The notes: a model not told the origin generated them from the sequence alone. DNA of 43,143 nt from Nitrosomonas communis (GCF_024102715.1 NZ_JAGFJM010000125.1:1-43143); one strand, 5' to 3'. Positions 1 to 9,691 are shown, numbered from the stretch's first letter. Numbers and translations are program-made.

Positions 1-1
1 C

Positions 2-292
2 ATCGGCAGTACTCAGCATTGCACCATCAATGCACCTGCAGAACAAGCCAATCTGGTAGTCAATTCCGATATCTGCATGGATGTGACAACACAACTCGAT
101 GGCTCATTAACGGAGCTAATTGCTCAGGGTATCGCTACCGTTAATCCGCCCATCACGCTGGCGACTAAATCTACTTTCTCCAGTCAGTCCGTCGCAGACT
201 GCTTCAGCACGGCTGCTGACACCATCCACGACGCGTTTACTAATGAGGTATGGATCAAGCAGAATGGCACTTTTGTCAAAGTCAGCAATTAA
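2..292 (+). CDS. C-terminal fragment of an unrecognised protein
   Basis: The reading frame is open from the left edge of the window to a TAA stop at 290-292 and gives 96 residues. The true start lies outside the window. The fragment is rich in Thr, Ser, Ala and Asn and contains three cysteines. It has no membrane segment and no motif I recognise. A secreted or cell-surface protein would fit that composition, but this is a guess. The internal ATG at 77 is not a convincing start, because the frame continues upstream of it and no ribosome binding site precedes it. It converges with the FtsX-like permease gene, and a hairpin lies between the two stops. Confidence 0.55.
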   Translation: MGSTQHCTINAPAEQANLVVNSDICMDVTTQLDGSLTELIAQGIATVNPPITLATKSTFSSQSVADCFSTAADTIHDAFTNEVWIKQNGTFVKVSN

Positions 293-326
293 TTAGCAAT
301 TGATCAGCGTCAAATCAGCAAACGAT

Positions 327-360
327 ATAGAAAGCTATCGGAATAAAGATAGCTTTCTAT
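327..360. terminator. Perfect hairpin between convergent genes
   Basis: A perfect 13-bp stem (ATAGAAAGCTATC, 327-339, and its complement, 348-360) encloses an 8-nt loop. It lies 34 bp after the stop of the left-edge protein and 28 bp beyond the convergent permease stop. The plus strand continues with CCTAACCTTTT, a weak T tract. A rho-independent terminator, possibly serving both genes, is the simplest reading. Confidence 0.6.
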
Positions 361-388
361 CCTAACCTTTTGCTGTAAGCTGCTACCT

Positions 389-2896
389 TTAGCCAATTCT
401 CCTTAAGGTCCACAAAGGAGGATGTGTCAATGTTGAACGTGTTCCCAGCAATCCAGCGATGGTCACCCCTATCACACCGATCAGAATGCCGGCTAACCAA
501 ATCCAGGGGGTAAAAGTATAAGAAACATGCAAAGCATATTTGGCAATCACATGACCCAGCACGGTTGCGCCTGCAGAGGCAAATATCCCTACCAGGCCAC
601 CCAGTATGGCAAATTCAGCCGCCCAGGCACGAATCAGTTGCCTGCGTTTGGCACCCAGCGTGCGGAAAATCGCAGCCTCGTAAATGCGTTCATCTTGAGT
701 AGCCGTAATGGCGGCATACAACACGATGAAACCAGCCAGCAAGGTAAATACGAATACGAATTCGATCGCGCTGGATACTTGCGCGATCATTTTCTGCACC
801 TGTTCGATCACAGCCGCCACATCGATTACCAGCAAATTGGGGAAATTTCTGACCAACTCGTGCATGATACCGGTTTGTGAGGGTGGTAAGTAAAAACTGG
901 TCACATAGTTAATCGGATAGGCTTCAAGCTGCCCAGGGCGCACCACCACAAAGAAATTGACCCGGAAGGTATCCCAGTCAACTTTGCGCAGACTGGTAAT
1001 CGTTGCTGAAAACAGACTGCCAGCAATATCAAACGTTACCTGATCGCCCAGCTTGACTCCAATTGTTTCAGCAATTTCCTCCTCGATAGATAATTCATTC
1101 GCCAGCGCATCTTCACTCTGCCACCAACGCCCTGCCACAATCTCATTATCCGCTTGTAATTCATCCGCCCAGGATAAATTGAATTCACGGTTCAGCAACT
1201 GCTTCTTGCGTGTCTCAGTATCATCACTGATACGCACCGGTTGCTCATTGATAGCCACTAAACGGCCACGCACCATGGGATTCAAATCAGGTTGCCTCAT
1301 GTCACGCTGGGCGAAAAACTCTGCCAGAGACTGCAACTGATCTGGCTGAATGTTAATCAGAAAACGGTTAGGCGTATTGGGTGGCAAGCTGGTCCGCCAA
1401 TCTTTCAGTAAATCACCCTGAATCAGGGTAAGCACCAGCATGGCCATTAAACCTAACCCCAATGCAATTGCCTGCACCAGACTGGCGATCGTGCGCCGCC
1501 GGATATTGGCCAACCCATAACGCCAGGCATTGGCACCTTGCTGCCGCATGAGCAGCAATAGCTTGATCACCACCCAGCCAAGCAGTGCAAAAACCGCTAC
1601 CGCTGCCAGAAATCCGAGCATCACCATAACGCCCAAACGTAGCTCACCCGCTTCCCATATGAATAAAAGAGATAATGCCAGCAGGCCAAACGCATAGCCC
1701 GCCAAACCATGGAGATTGGTCATGCCGCTATCGCGGCGTAACACCCGTAACGCCGGGACACGTCGTAAATTGAGCAGGGGGGGCAGGGAAAAGCCAAGCA
1801 GTAGCACCATTCCACTCAGCAACCCATGCACAGCAGGCAATCCACTTGGCAAAGGTAATGACGTTTCTACTATCCCTGCCAGCCAGCGCGATAAGAATTC
1901 TTGCGCGACAAAGCCCAGCAGGCAGCCGAGTCCACTGGCCAACAATCCCAAGGTGGCAAAGTGATATAGATAGAGACGTAATATCGTCGACTGGCTGGCT
2001 CCTAGGCAGCGCATGATTGCGCAGCCATCCAGATGGCGCTGGATAAAGCGGCGCACAGCCAGTGCCACGGCAGCGGCAGCGACCACCACACTCGCCAGCG
2101 CTGCCAGACTCAGAAATTTTTCTGCGCGCTCCAGCGCCGAACGAATTTCCGGGCGCGCATCGCGAATACCCTCGATGCGCTGGCCAGGAACAAGCTGTGT
2201 TTGTGCCCAGCTGCGAAATTCAGCAATCCGCTCTTCTTCCCCTGCAAGTAACAATTGATAAGTCACACGACTGCCCGGTTGAATCAGATCCGTTGCAGCC
2301 AGATCGGCTGCATTCATCAATAGTCTTGGTCCCAAATTGATAAAACCGACAGAGTAATCGGGTTCACGGGTAACCAATGCAGCGACAGTCATTTGCGTGG
2401 CGCCCACTGCCAGTTCCTCGCCAGGCATGATATCGAGTCCAGCCATCAATTTCTCATCGATCCATACCGTACCGGGGGAAGGAATACCCTGCGCTCCACG
2501 CGTTACCGGTTCCGTGATCGTTTCACTGGCATCATCAGCCAGACGTAATTCACCCCGCAGCGGATAACCAGGTGATACCGCTCTGATCTCAGCCAGTAGA
2601 TTGTTTTCTTCCTTACTCGTCATACTCGGGAATTTGATCAAGGTAGCGGTCATTAACTCGAGTTGTTCAGCTTTATCCGCATAGTGTGCTGGCAAGGGAC
2701 GATCGCCGATGATCAACAGATCGGCTCCCAGTAATCGGTTACTCTCTCTGGAAAGGGCAAGTTGCACCCGGTCAGCAAAAAAACCGACCGTGGTAATGCT
2801 GCTCACCGCAATCATCAGTGCCAGCACAAGAATGCGCAATTCACCCGCACGCCAGTCACGACGCAGCATACGTAAGGAGAGTCGAGAAAGATACAT
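389..2896 (-). CDS. ybbP: Giant FtsX-like ABC transporter permease (YbbP type)
   Basis: This is an 835-residue inner-membrane permease of the FtsX/MacB class. It has a hydrophobic segment near residues 22-40, a large extracytoplasmic domain, a block of membrane helices around residues 255-500, a second periplasmic domain, and three C-terminal helices (about 715-830). That two-fold FtsX layout fits the YbbP/lysophospholipase L1-associated permease family. The start is the ATG at 2896, seven bases after a GGAG site. A GTG three codons upstream lies inside that site and is unlikely. The expected ATPase partner is the ybbA-like gene at the head of the same operon, but an RND pump and its adaptor lie between them. 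Substrate unknown. Confidence 0.85.
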   Translation of the reverse strand: MYLSRLSLRMLRRDWRAGELRILVLALMIAVSSITTVGFFADRVQLALSRESNRLLGADLLIIGDRPLPAHYADKAEQLELMTATLIKFPSMTSKEENNLLAEIRAVSPGYPLRGELRLADDASETITEPVTRGAQGIPSPGTVWIDEKLMAGLDIMPGEELAVGATQMTVAALVTREPDYSVGFINLGPRLLMNAADLAATDLIQPGSRVTYQLLLAGEEERIAEFRSWAQTQLVPGQRIEGIRDARPEIRSALERAEKFLSLAALASVVVAAAAVALAVRRFIQRHLDGCAIMRCLGASQSTILRLYLYHFATLGLLASGLGCLLGFVAQEFLSRWLAGIVETSLPLPSGLPAVHGLLSGMVLLLGFSLPPLLNLRRVPALRVLRRDSGMTNLHGLAGYAFGLLALSLLFIWEAGELRLGVMVMLGFLAAVAVFALLGWVVIKLLLLMRQQGANAWRYGLANIRRRTIASLVQAIALGLGLMAMLVLTLIQGDLLKDWRTSLPPNTPNRFLINIQPDQLQSLAEFFAQRDMRQPDLNPMVRGRLVAINEQPVRISDDTETRKKQLLNREFNLSWADELQADNEIVAGRWWQSEDALANELSIEEEIAETIGVKLGDQVTFDIAGSLFSATITSLRKVDWDTFRVNFFVVVRPGQLEAYPINYVTSFYLPPSQTGIMHELVRNFPNLLVIDVAAVIEQVQKMIAQVSSAIEFVFVFTLLAGFIVLYAAITATQDERIYEAAIFRTLGAKRRQLIRAWAAEFAILGGLVGIFASAGATVLGHVIAKYALHVSYTFTPWIWLAGILIGVIGVTIAGLLGTRSTLTHPPLWTLRRIG

Positions 2897-2953
2897 AAAG
2901 ATCACTCCATCAAAAATTCTCTGCGTTATACCCAGGTTTTTTTTCCGGGCATC

Positions 2954-5900
2954 TCAGGAAGTCAGCATGCCAGATTGCTCGTTGATTTGAATTGGACCGC
3001 TTCCTGAAAATCGGTCGAGATAAAGGTAAATCACCGGTGTAATAAAAAGCGTAATCACTTGGGAAAATAATAAGCCACCGACTACTGCCAACCCCAACGG
3101 CTGCCGCAACTCCGCACCAGCGCCAAGACCCAAGGCAAGCGGCAGCGCACCCATCATGGCAGCCAGTGTCGTCATCATGATCGGGCGGAAACGCAGCAGG
3201 CAGGCAGTACGAATCGCTTGATAAGGTGGCAGTTGCTGCTCGCGCTGAGCGGCCAGCGCAAAATCGATCATCATGATGGCATTTTTTTTGACGATACCGA
3301 TGAGCATTAAAATACCGATCATCGCAATGATGGAAAGCTCAATTTCGAATAACCACAAGATACCCAGTGCACCAGCGGCTGCAGAAGGAAGGCCGGAAAG
3401 AATGGTAATGGGATGAATGTAGCTTTCGTATAACGCCCCCAGTAATACGTAAATTACCAGCAATGCAGCCGCAATCAATGTCAGCTGGCTTGTTTGAGAA
3501 GACTGAAAAGCAGCCGCATCACCTGCAAACTGGGTCAAAATCGTGTCCGGCAGATTCATTTCCTGCTCAAATCGCTCGATCAGTTTAGCGGCATCCCCCA
3601 GCGCAGCGCCCGACGCAAGATTGAACGAGATCGTCAATGACTCAAGCTGTCCCACATGATTGATCGCCAGCGGCCCCATTTCACGCACTACTGTAGCCAC
3701 ACTCGATAACGGCACCAGCGCGCCATTTTTCGCACGCACATGAATATTGTCAAAAGCACTTTCATCAGTACGGTATTCCTCGTCAACTTGCAGAATAACC
3801 CGGTAACTGTCACTCGAAGTAAAAATGGTTGAAACCTGCCGCTCGCCAAAAGCGCTATAAAGTGCCGACCGGATCGCTGCGATTTCTACACCGAGTAAAT
3901 TGGCTTTATCACGATCGAGCACGAGCCGCGCCTGCAGTCCTTTCAGTTTCAAGTCACTGGTCACATCCCGAAAAACCGTATGCTGCTGCATCCGTGACAT
4001 CATGGCATCGGCAGTCACATAGAGATCCTCAGCGCGTACACTGCGCATCACGTACTGATAGCGGCTCTTGCTGGGCATACTGCCAAGCCTCAGATTTTGT
4101 GTGGGGACCATGAATATCTTAACACCCGGAATATCACGCACCGCCTGGCGCAGTATTTCCAGTGCTTTATTCATCGGGGGACGTTCACTATGCGGTTTAA
4201 GACCGATAAACATCCGGGCGTTATTGGCACCTTCTGTGAAAGTAATGCTGTTTTCGACAATGGGATTAGCTTCGATGATCTCGCTCGTTTGCTTTACCAG
4301 CCGGATCAAAGCTGAAAAAGAAATATCTTCTGCTGCTTCAATGGCAATCATGATGCGGCCCGTATCTTCTTCAGGAAAGAATCCTTTGGGCAGCACCATG
4401 AAAAGGATACCTGCAGCAAAAAAGGTGCTGATGGCAATAACCAACACGGTGCGCCGGTAACGCAAGGCCCAGTCGAGCAAATACGTGTAGGCTGCTAGTA
4501 AGCGATTGAATCCGCTTTCAAACCATTGTGTCAATTTCATGCTCCAACTTGCCGATGAATGCTGTGTCAAATAACGGCTTGCCATCATAGGAATGAGCGT
4601 CAGCGAAACAACCGCGGACATGAGCACTGCAATGCTGACGACCGCAGCAAATTCATGGAACAACATGCCGATCACACCCGGCATAAAAAAAAGTGGTATG
4701 AAAACTGCCACCAGTGAGATCGAGATCGATACAATGGTAAAGGTAATTTCTTTTGAGCCACGTAATGCAGCCTGCAACGGAGATAAACCCTGGTCGATAT
4801 AGCGCACGATGTTCTCCAGCATCACAATGGCATCGTCTACCACCAATCCTACCGCAAGGGTAATGGCGAGCAATGAAATATTGTCGAGCGTATAGTCAAA
4901 AACGCGCATGAACGCCACCGTGCTCAGTAATGAGATAGGCAGTGATAGCGCCGGAATAAGCGTAACAGTGGGTTTACGCAAGAACAGAAACATGACCAGA
5001 ATGACGAGCACCACTGTTAAACCGAACGTCATTTGCACATCAGAAATCGCATCCCGGATTGACTGGGAACGATCGAGATAAAACGCCAGTTGAACGGAAG
5101 CAGGTAATTGCGCGTTGATTGCAGGCAAGGCCGCCTTGACTGCATCAACAGTTGCCACGACATTTGCCCCGGGTTGTGCATAAACCAGCAGAATGATAGA
5201 TGCTTGGCCATTTGTCCAGCTTGCGGTCTTGACTGACTCCACACTATCTTCAACCGTCGCTACCTCTGACAGTCTGACCGGATGACCGTTGGGCGTGGTA
5301 GCAATAATCAGTTCCGCAAAGGCATCAGCGTTAGCAAGCTGGCGATTGGCCTGAATGATTAGTGTTTGCCGGGGTCCGTCCAGCGTTCCTACGGGTGAAT
5401 TGTCATTGGCTGTCCGCAATGCAGCTGCAATATCATCCACCGTTAAGTTACGTGCCGCTAACGCAAGTGGATTGACTTGCACTCGGACGGCATACTTTTT
5501 CTGACCATTGACACGTACTTCACCTATACCCGGCAACGTGGACAAGGTTGGCACAATCAGCTTATCAGCAAAGTTATTTAACTCCGGAAATGGTATCGTG
5601 TCAGATGCCAGCGAAAGGATTGTAATTGAAGTATCGGCTGGATTAACTTTCCGATAGGAAGGCATCGCTGTCATTTCGACCGGCAATGATTGTTGTGCCC
5701 GCAACAATGCCGCTTGCACATCCACAGCAGCACTATCCATATCACGATCCTGATTAAACTCCAGCGTGACGATGGTATTTCCTTGTGTACTGGTTGAGTT
5801 GATGACTGACAAACCAGCAATCGCTGAAAATTGACGCTCCAGCGGGGTGGCTACTGCCGATGCCATGGTATCTGGGCTCGCGCCCGGCAGTAAGGCATTA

Positions 5901-6043
5901 ACAGTAATGGTCGGCGTATCAAAGCGAGGTAATGCTGCAATCGGAACACTGCCATAGGCAAGAAGGCCTGCAATAACGGCGGACAATGACAATAATATTG
6001 TCATCACAGGACGGCGTATACACAGTTCGGCCAGATTCATCAT
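2954..6043 (-). CDS. HAE-1 family RND efflux pump (MdtB/MdtC-like)
   Basis: This 1029-residue proton-driven inner-membrane pump belongs to the hydrophobe/amphiphile efflux family. The N-terminus (LAELCIRRPVMTILL) is typical. Transmembrane helix 4 carries the paired aspartates of the proton relay (VVDDAIVMLEN, D403 and D404), and GIVKKNAIMMIDFA near the C-terminus supplies the conserved lysine. The two large periplasmic loops are present, so the protein looks complete. The start ATG at 6043 lies 7 nt after the adaptor stop, indicating translational coupling. No outer-membrane channel gene is in this operon, so a TolC-like protein would have to come from elsewhere. Drug or amphiphile export is the family role; the actual substrate is not visible. 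Confidence 0.9.
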   Translation of the reverse strand: MMNLAELCIRRPVMTILLSLSAVIAGLLAYGSVPIAALPRFDTPTITVNALLPGASPDTMASAVATPLERQFSAIAGLSVINSTSTQGNTIVTLEFNQDRDMDSAAVDVQAALLRAQQSLPVEMTAMPSYRKVNPADTSITILSLASDTIPFPELNNFADKLIVPTLSTLPGIGEVRVNGQKKYAVRVQVNPLALAARNLTVDDIAAALRTANDNSPVGTLDGPRQTLIIQANRQLANADAFAELIIATTPNGHPVRLSEVATVEDSVESVKTASWTNGQASIILLVYAQPGANVVATVDAVKAALPAINAQLPASVQLAFYLDRSQSIRDAISDVQMTFGLTVVLVILVMFLFLRKPTVTLIPALSLPISLLSTVAFMRVFDYTLDNISLLAITLAVGLVVDDAIVMLENIVRYIDQGLSPLQAALRGSKEITFTIVSISISLVAVFIPLFFMPGVIGMLFHEFAAVVSIAVLMSAVVSLTLIPMMASRYLTQHSSASWSMKLTQWFESGFNRLLAAYTYLLDWALRYRRTVLVIAISTFFAAGILFMVLPKGFFPEEDTGRIMIAIEAAEDISFSALIRLVKQTSEIIEANPIVENSITFTEGANNARMFIGLKPHSERPPMNKALEILRQAVRDIPGVKIFMVPTQNLRLGSMPSKSRYQYVMRSVRAEDLYVTADAMMSRMQQHTVFRDVTSDLKLKGLQARLVLDRDKANLLGVEIAAIRSALYSAFGERQVSTIFTSSDSYRVILQVDEEYRTDESAFDNIHVRAKNGALVPLSSVATVVREMGPLAINHVGQLESLTISFNLASGAALGDAAKLIERFEQEMNLPDTILTQFAGDAAAFQSSQTSQLTLIAAALLVIYVLLGALYESYIHPITILSGLPSAAAGALGILWLFEIELSIIAMIGILMLIGIVKKNAIMMIDFALAAQREQQLPPYQAIRTACLLRFRPIMMTTLAAMMGALPLALGLGAGAELRQPLGLAVVGGLLFSQVITLFITPVIYLYLDRFSGSGPIQINEQSGMLTS

Positions 6044-6050
6044 TCATTGC

Positions 6051-7268
6051 CTAAAGGAATTGAGAACTTCTCTTCTGCGAGCCAGATTTCAACCTGGCCT
6101 GAGTGGAATTGGACATTTGCCCGCAAGTATTTTCTGCGTTTACTCTACTACCGGCACGAAGATGCTGAGCGCCTTCAATCACCACGCACTGACCCAATTC
6201 TATTCCTTCTACCACAGCGATGCCCTCCTGGATCAACCTGACATTGACCGGCTGCGGCATCGCTTTATGATGTTCCTCAACCACAAAAAGAAATTGACCA
6301 TCTGGTCCGGATTGCAGGGCCTGGACGGGAACAGTCAATACATCAGGCAATATAGTGGATATCAATGTGACGCTGGCAAACATGCCGGGCCAGAATTTCC
6401 CATCGGCATTAGCAAATTCTGCCTTCACCTGGATCGTGCCACTGGCAGTATCAACTGCACTATCGATGAAGACCACACGTCCTTCACGTTCTTGCTGATC
6501 GGCTAAGTTAAGCTGGGCACTCACTCTCACTTCCCCCTTGGCAAGGGCCTGCTTCAAGCTATCCAGTTCGCGCTCAGGCAGCACAAAGCTGATATAAATC
6601 GGGTCAATCTGCGTGATACTCACCAGCATGGTGGCTTCAGGTCGTACCAGACTGCCCGGATAAACCTGGATCGCACCGGTACGACCCGCAATCGGCGCAA
6701 TAATCTCCCCATAGTCACGGGCAACACGATCTGCCTGGACTGCAGCCTGATCGAAACTCAGTTGATTCTGCAGCAAATCAACTTGATTTTCTGCCACATC
6801 GAGCGCTGCCTGAGAGATAAATTTTTTGTAAAATAATTCACGCTGACGATTGAACTGACGCTGCGCATTCTGTAATTCGACGCGTGTTTTAGCGAGCTGG
6901 GCAATCGATTTGGCCAGATTGGCTTCTTGCGCACGTGTATCCAGGGTGAACAAACGCTCGCCTTTCTTCACGAACTGGCCTTCCTTGATATGCACTGCTT
7001 TAATCGTAGCGGCGACCTGCGGGCGTACCTCAACTGTTTGCACGGCAGAGACTGTGCCTTTAGTTTTAAATTTAACTGGAACATCATGTTGCGCTACGGC
7101 AGCAGTCACTACAGGAATTGCATTGACCTCAGTTCGGGAGCGAGTTGCAGCAGGATCGGGCGTACGCAACAACCAGAAACCAGCTATCAGCCCAACAAGC
7201 ACAAAACTGAAGACCAGCTTCAACCGTTTTCTGCCGGCCGCCGCTTTGGGAGAAATCGTCACTTCCAA
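6051..7268 (-). CDS. RND efflux periplasmic adaptor (membrane fusion protein)
   Basis: The protein has up to 405 residues and belongs to the AcrA/MdtA family. A basic N-terminus and hydrophobic anchor (about residues 15-35) are followed by a lipoyl half (VEVRPQVAATIKAVHIKEGQ), a coiled-coil hairpin (about 105-170), the second lipoyl half with IAPIAGRTG, and a beta-barrel. It would link the adjacent RND pump to an outer-membrane channel. Two starts compete: TTG at 7268 has AAGG only 2 nt upstream, while GTG at 7262 has the same site at 8 nt. The GTG is better spaced, but I give the longer form. The gene ends 7 nt before the pump gene. Confidence 0.88.
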   Translation of the reverse strand: MEVTISPKAAAGRKRLKLVFSFVLVGLIAGFWLLRTPDPAATRSRTEVNAIPVVTAAVAQHDVPVKFKTKGTVSAVQTVEVRPQVAATIKAVHIKEGQFVKKGERLFTLDTRAQEANLAKSIAQLAKTRVELQNAQRQFNRQRELFYKKFISQAALDVAENQVDLLQNQLSFDQAAVQADRVARDYGEIIAPIAGRTGAIQVYPGSLVRPEATMLVSITQIDPIYISFVLPERELDSLKQALAKGEVRVSAQLNLADQQEREGRVVFIDSAVDTASGTIQVKAEFANADGKFWPGMFASVTLISTILPDVLTVPVQALQSGPDGQFLFVVEEHHKAMPQPVNVRLIQEGIAVVEGIELGQCVVIEGAQHLRAGSRVNAENTCGQMSNSTQARLKSGSQKRSSQFL

Positions 7269-7314
7269 TGCCTTATTCCATCATTGCGCTATTAAAAAAG
7301 AATGAAATAGCCCG

Positions 7315-8049
7315 TCAGTCAACTATCCTGCCACTGGCCATGCGTATTCGCCGAGAGCAGCGGTTGGACAATGCCTCATCGTGGGTCACGAGCAGCAATG
7401 TTGTCCCTCGTTCACGATTCAACTCAAACATGAGCTCAATGATTTGGGCACCGGTAGCAAAATCGAGATTACCGGTCGGCTCATCAGCAAATAACATTTT
7501 GGGCTGAGTGACAAAAGCACGTGCAATCGCAACCCGTTGCTGCTCGCCCCCCGAAAGTTGCCTGGGATAGTGTTTTAACCGCATCCCTAGTCCGACGCGT
7601 TCAAGCAACGCCTGGGCAGATCGCCTGGCATCGTTTACGCCAGCAAGCTCCAATGGCAGCATCACATTCTCGATTGCCGTCAATGCGGGCAATAATTGAA
7701 ATGATTGAAACATAAAACCAAGCAGTCTGCTACGTAAAGCTGCCCGCTCATCCTCATCCAACAGGAAAATATCCTCACCGTCCAAATAAACATGGCCACT
7801 GGTCGGAACATCCAGCCCTGCCAGCAGTCCTAGTAAGGTAGATTTGCCTGAACCAGAAGCACCTACGATAGCGATTGATTCACCTGCATTTACTTCCAGG
7901 TTGATATCCTGCAAAATCGTTAGTTGATTATCGCCAGTATTAACTTGTTTGGTCAGGGCGTTTGCTCGTACGATATGGTATGCCTGTTGCACGGCACGGT
8001 TAGTCATCATGAAAAATTTTTTAATCATTCTTTTTTTACTACTATTCAA
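7315..8049 (-). CDS. ybbA: ABC transporter ATPase (YbbA/LolD-MacB type)
   Basis: This is a cytoplasmic ATP-binding subunit. In the 244-residue form it has Walker A GASGSGKS (63-70), the signature LSGGEQ (165-170) and Walker B MLFADE (185-190), all intact. The family pairs with FtsX-like permeases; the likely partner is the permease ending at 389, three genes downstream. The start is ambiguous. A TTG at 8049 follows AGGAAG at good distance but places 41 nt of the gene inside divergent tesA. ATG codons at 8010 and 8007 lack a Shine-Dalgarno site and overlap the tesA ATG. Divergent tesA and ybbA are a conserved neighbourhood in proteobacteria, which supports the assignment. Confidence 0.88.
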   Translation of the reverse strand: MNSSKKRMIKKFFMMTNRAVQQAYHIVRANALTKQVNTGDNQLTILQDINLEVNAGESIAIVGASGSGKSTLLGLLAGLDVPTSGHVYLDGEDIFLLDEDERAALRSRLLGFMFQSFQLLPALTAIENVMLPLELAGVNDARRSAQALLERVGLGMRLKHYPRQLSGGEQQRVAIARAFVTQPKMLFADEPTGNLDFATGAQIIELMFELNRERGTTLLLVTHDEALSNRCSRRIRMASGRIVD

Positions 8050-8683
8050 TATTGCTTCCTTACTGGCCGGACCTGTTTACGGGATGACAGTAATGATTCT
8101 TGGAGATAGTTTATCAACCGGTTACGGCTTGCCAGCAGAAGCTGGTTGGGTGAATCTGCTCAAGCAGCGGCTGCAAGCACTCTCCCCTCACTATCAAGTT
8201 ATCAACGTCAGTATCAGCGGTGAAACAACTCTGGGTGGACGTAACCGTATCGAACAGGCACTTAAAACACATCAGCCGGATATCGTCATCATTGGACTGG
8301 GTGGCAACGATGGATTACGCGGCGCATCCATTCAATCCATCCACGATAACCTGGAAGCCATCATTCAAGCTTGTCAACGAAACAATGTCACGCCTTTGCT
8401 GGCTGGCATGCAATTACCGCCCAATTATGGCATAGCCTACACCCAAAAGTTCCGCAATATTTATCCCCAGCTCGCTGAACGCTATCAATTAAAACTGATC
8501 CCTTTTCTGCTAGCTGGATTTGGTGACAAGCGCGAATTTTTCCTGGCAGACGGTATTCATCCTGATATCCAAGCGCAAAAATTGATTACTGAAAATGTTT
8601 GGGAAGTGTTATATCCCGTACTGCAATCAAGCTACTCTTCCGCGCAGAAAAAAATACCAGCAGAACCTGCTGTCAATAACTGA
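8009..8683 (+). CDS. tesA: Periplasmic GDSL esterase/lysophospholipase (TesA)
   Basis: This 224-residue SGNH-hydrolase has a clear signal peptide (MKNFLIILFLLLFNIASLLA, cleavage near residue 25). All four catalytic blocks are visible: GDSLS with nucleophile S34, SGETT with G71, GGND with N100, and DGIHPD with D181 and H184. The family (TesA, acyl-CoA thioesterase I, protease I, lysophospholipase L1) hydrolyses thioesters and lysophospholipids in the periplasm. I chose ATG 8009 because it begins the signal peptide. No good ribosome binding site precedes it, and the start codon overlaps that of divergent ybbA, so its promoter must lie inside the ybbA coding region. The stop abuts that of convergent rluC with no spacer. 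Confidence 0.9.
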   Translation: MKNFLIILFLLLFNIASLLAGPVYGMTVMILGDSLSTGYGLPAEAGWVNLLKQRLQALSPHYQVINVSISGETTLGGRNRIEQALKTHQPDIVIIGLGGNDGLRGASIQSIHDNLEAIIQACQRNNVTPLLAGMQLPPNYGIAYTQKFRNIYPQLAERYQLKLIPFLLAGFGDKREFFLADGIHPDIQAQKLITENVWEVLYPVLQSSYSSAQKKIPAEPAVNN

Positions 8684-9691
8684 TCATAACAGAGGATGAT
8701 TGCCATCCTCTGTCGGTATTGTGTCCTCATCCAGCCTGTGCAGGAAAACTGTCAGATCATCGCTCAGCGGCGCCTCCAGATGAATGTACTTACCTGTAGC
8801 TGGATGGATCAGATCGAAACTGCTCGCATGCAGAAACATACGTTTTAGGCTAAATCCCTGTTCGCCTTTCATCAACTGTTTATTCAGCGCAAAGTCACCG
8901 TATTTATTATCTCCTGCGATCGGAAACCCTAAATGCGCCAAATGAACCCGGATTTGATGAGTGCGACCGGTTTTCAATTCTGCTTCCAGCAAACTAAAAT
9001 TTTGCCAATTTTTTTTCAAAATAAACACGGTATGGGAAGATAACTCTTTCCTATCCTCCCTTTTCCCTGAAACAACCGTCACACGCCGCTCGCCATCAGC
9101 AGTCACATATTTGTTAAGCGATAATTTCACGCTTTGCTTGGTGTTGCACCATTTACCCCTGACCAAAACACAATAGCGCTTCTGCACGCTTCCTTCTCGA
9201 ATCTGCCGATGCACCTCGACCAGGGCGCTACGTTTTTTAGCAAGCAGCAACACGCCGGAGGTTTCCCGATCCAGGCGGTGCACCAGCTCCAGAAACTTCC
9301 AGTTCGGATAGCATATGCGTAATTGCTCAATCACACCATGACTTATGCCACTTCCACCATGCACGGCGATACCGGATGGCTTATTGATTGCCAGCAACCA
9401 TTCATCTTCAAACAACACTTCGAAAGTGATAGGATGAGGCTTCGCCATCTTTCTAATATCTTGCACAGAGCAGCTCTGGGATATTCTGATCGGCGGAATA
9501 CGTACTTTATCATTCTGCTGCAAACGGTAATCCGCATTGATACGCTTACTGTTGACGCGCACCTGACCGCTACGTAGAAGTTGATAGATATGGCTTTTAG
9601 GCACCCCTTTAAAACGCTTGAAGAAAAAATTGTCGATGCGCTGTCCATCGCTTTTTTCATCGATATTTTCTACACTGATCATATCTGGCAT
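8684..9691 (-). CDS. rluC: 23S rRNA pseudouridine synthase RluC
   Basis: The 335-residue product has an N-terminal S4 RNA-binding domain (about residues 16-65, including HIYQLLRSGQVRVN) and an RluA-family catalytic domain. The catalytic aspartate is D141 in HRLDRETSG. RluC modifies uridines 955, 2504 and 2580 of 23S rRNA in E. coli; the specific sites are inferred from family and context. The gene is divergent from rne, as in E. coli, which favours RluC over RluD. The frame extends upstream to 9805, but the ATG at 9691 begins the conserved region and follows a weak AGG, so I take it as the start. Confidence 0.88.
   Translation of the reverse strand: MPDMISVENIDEKSDGQRIDNFFFKRFKGVPKSHIYQLLRSGQVRVNSKRINADYRLQQNDKVRIPPIRISQSCSVQDIRKMAKPHPITFEVLFEDEWLLAINKPSGIAVHGGSGISHGVIEQLRICYPNWKFLELVHRLDRETSGVLLLAKKRSALVEVHRQIREGSVQKRYCVLVRGKWCNTKQSVKLSLNKYVTADGERRVTVVSGKREDRKELSSHTVFILKKNWQNFSLLEAELKTGRTHQIRVHLAHLGFPIAGDNKYGDFALNKQLMKGEQGFSLKRMFLHASSFDLIHPATGKYIHLEAPLSDDLTVFLHRLDEDTIPTEDGNHPLL

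Noticed and set aside
6060-6506. 148-residue plus-strand frame opposite the RND adaptor gene
   Set aside because: It is antisense to a clear membrane fusion protein gene, and its translation resembles no protein family.
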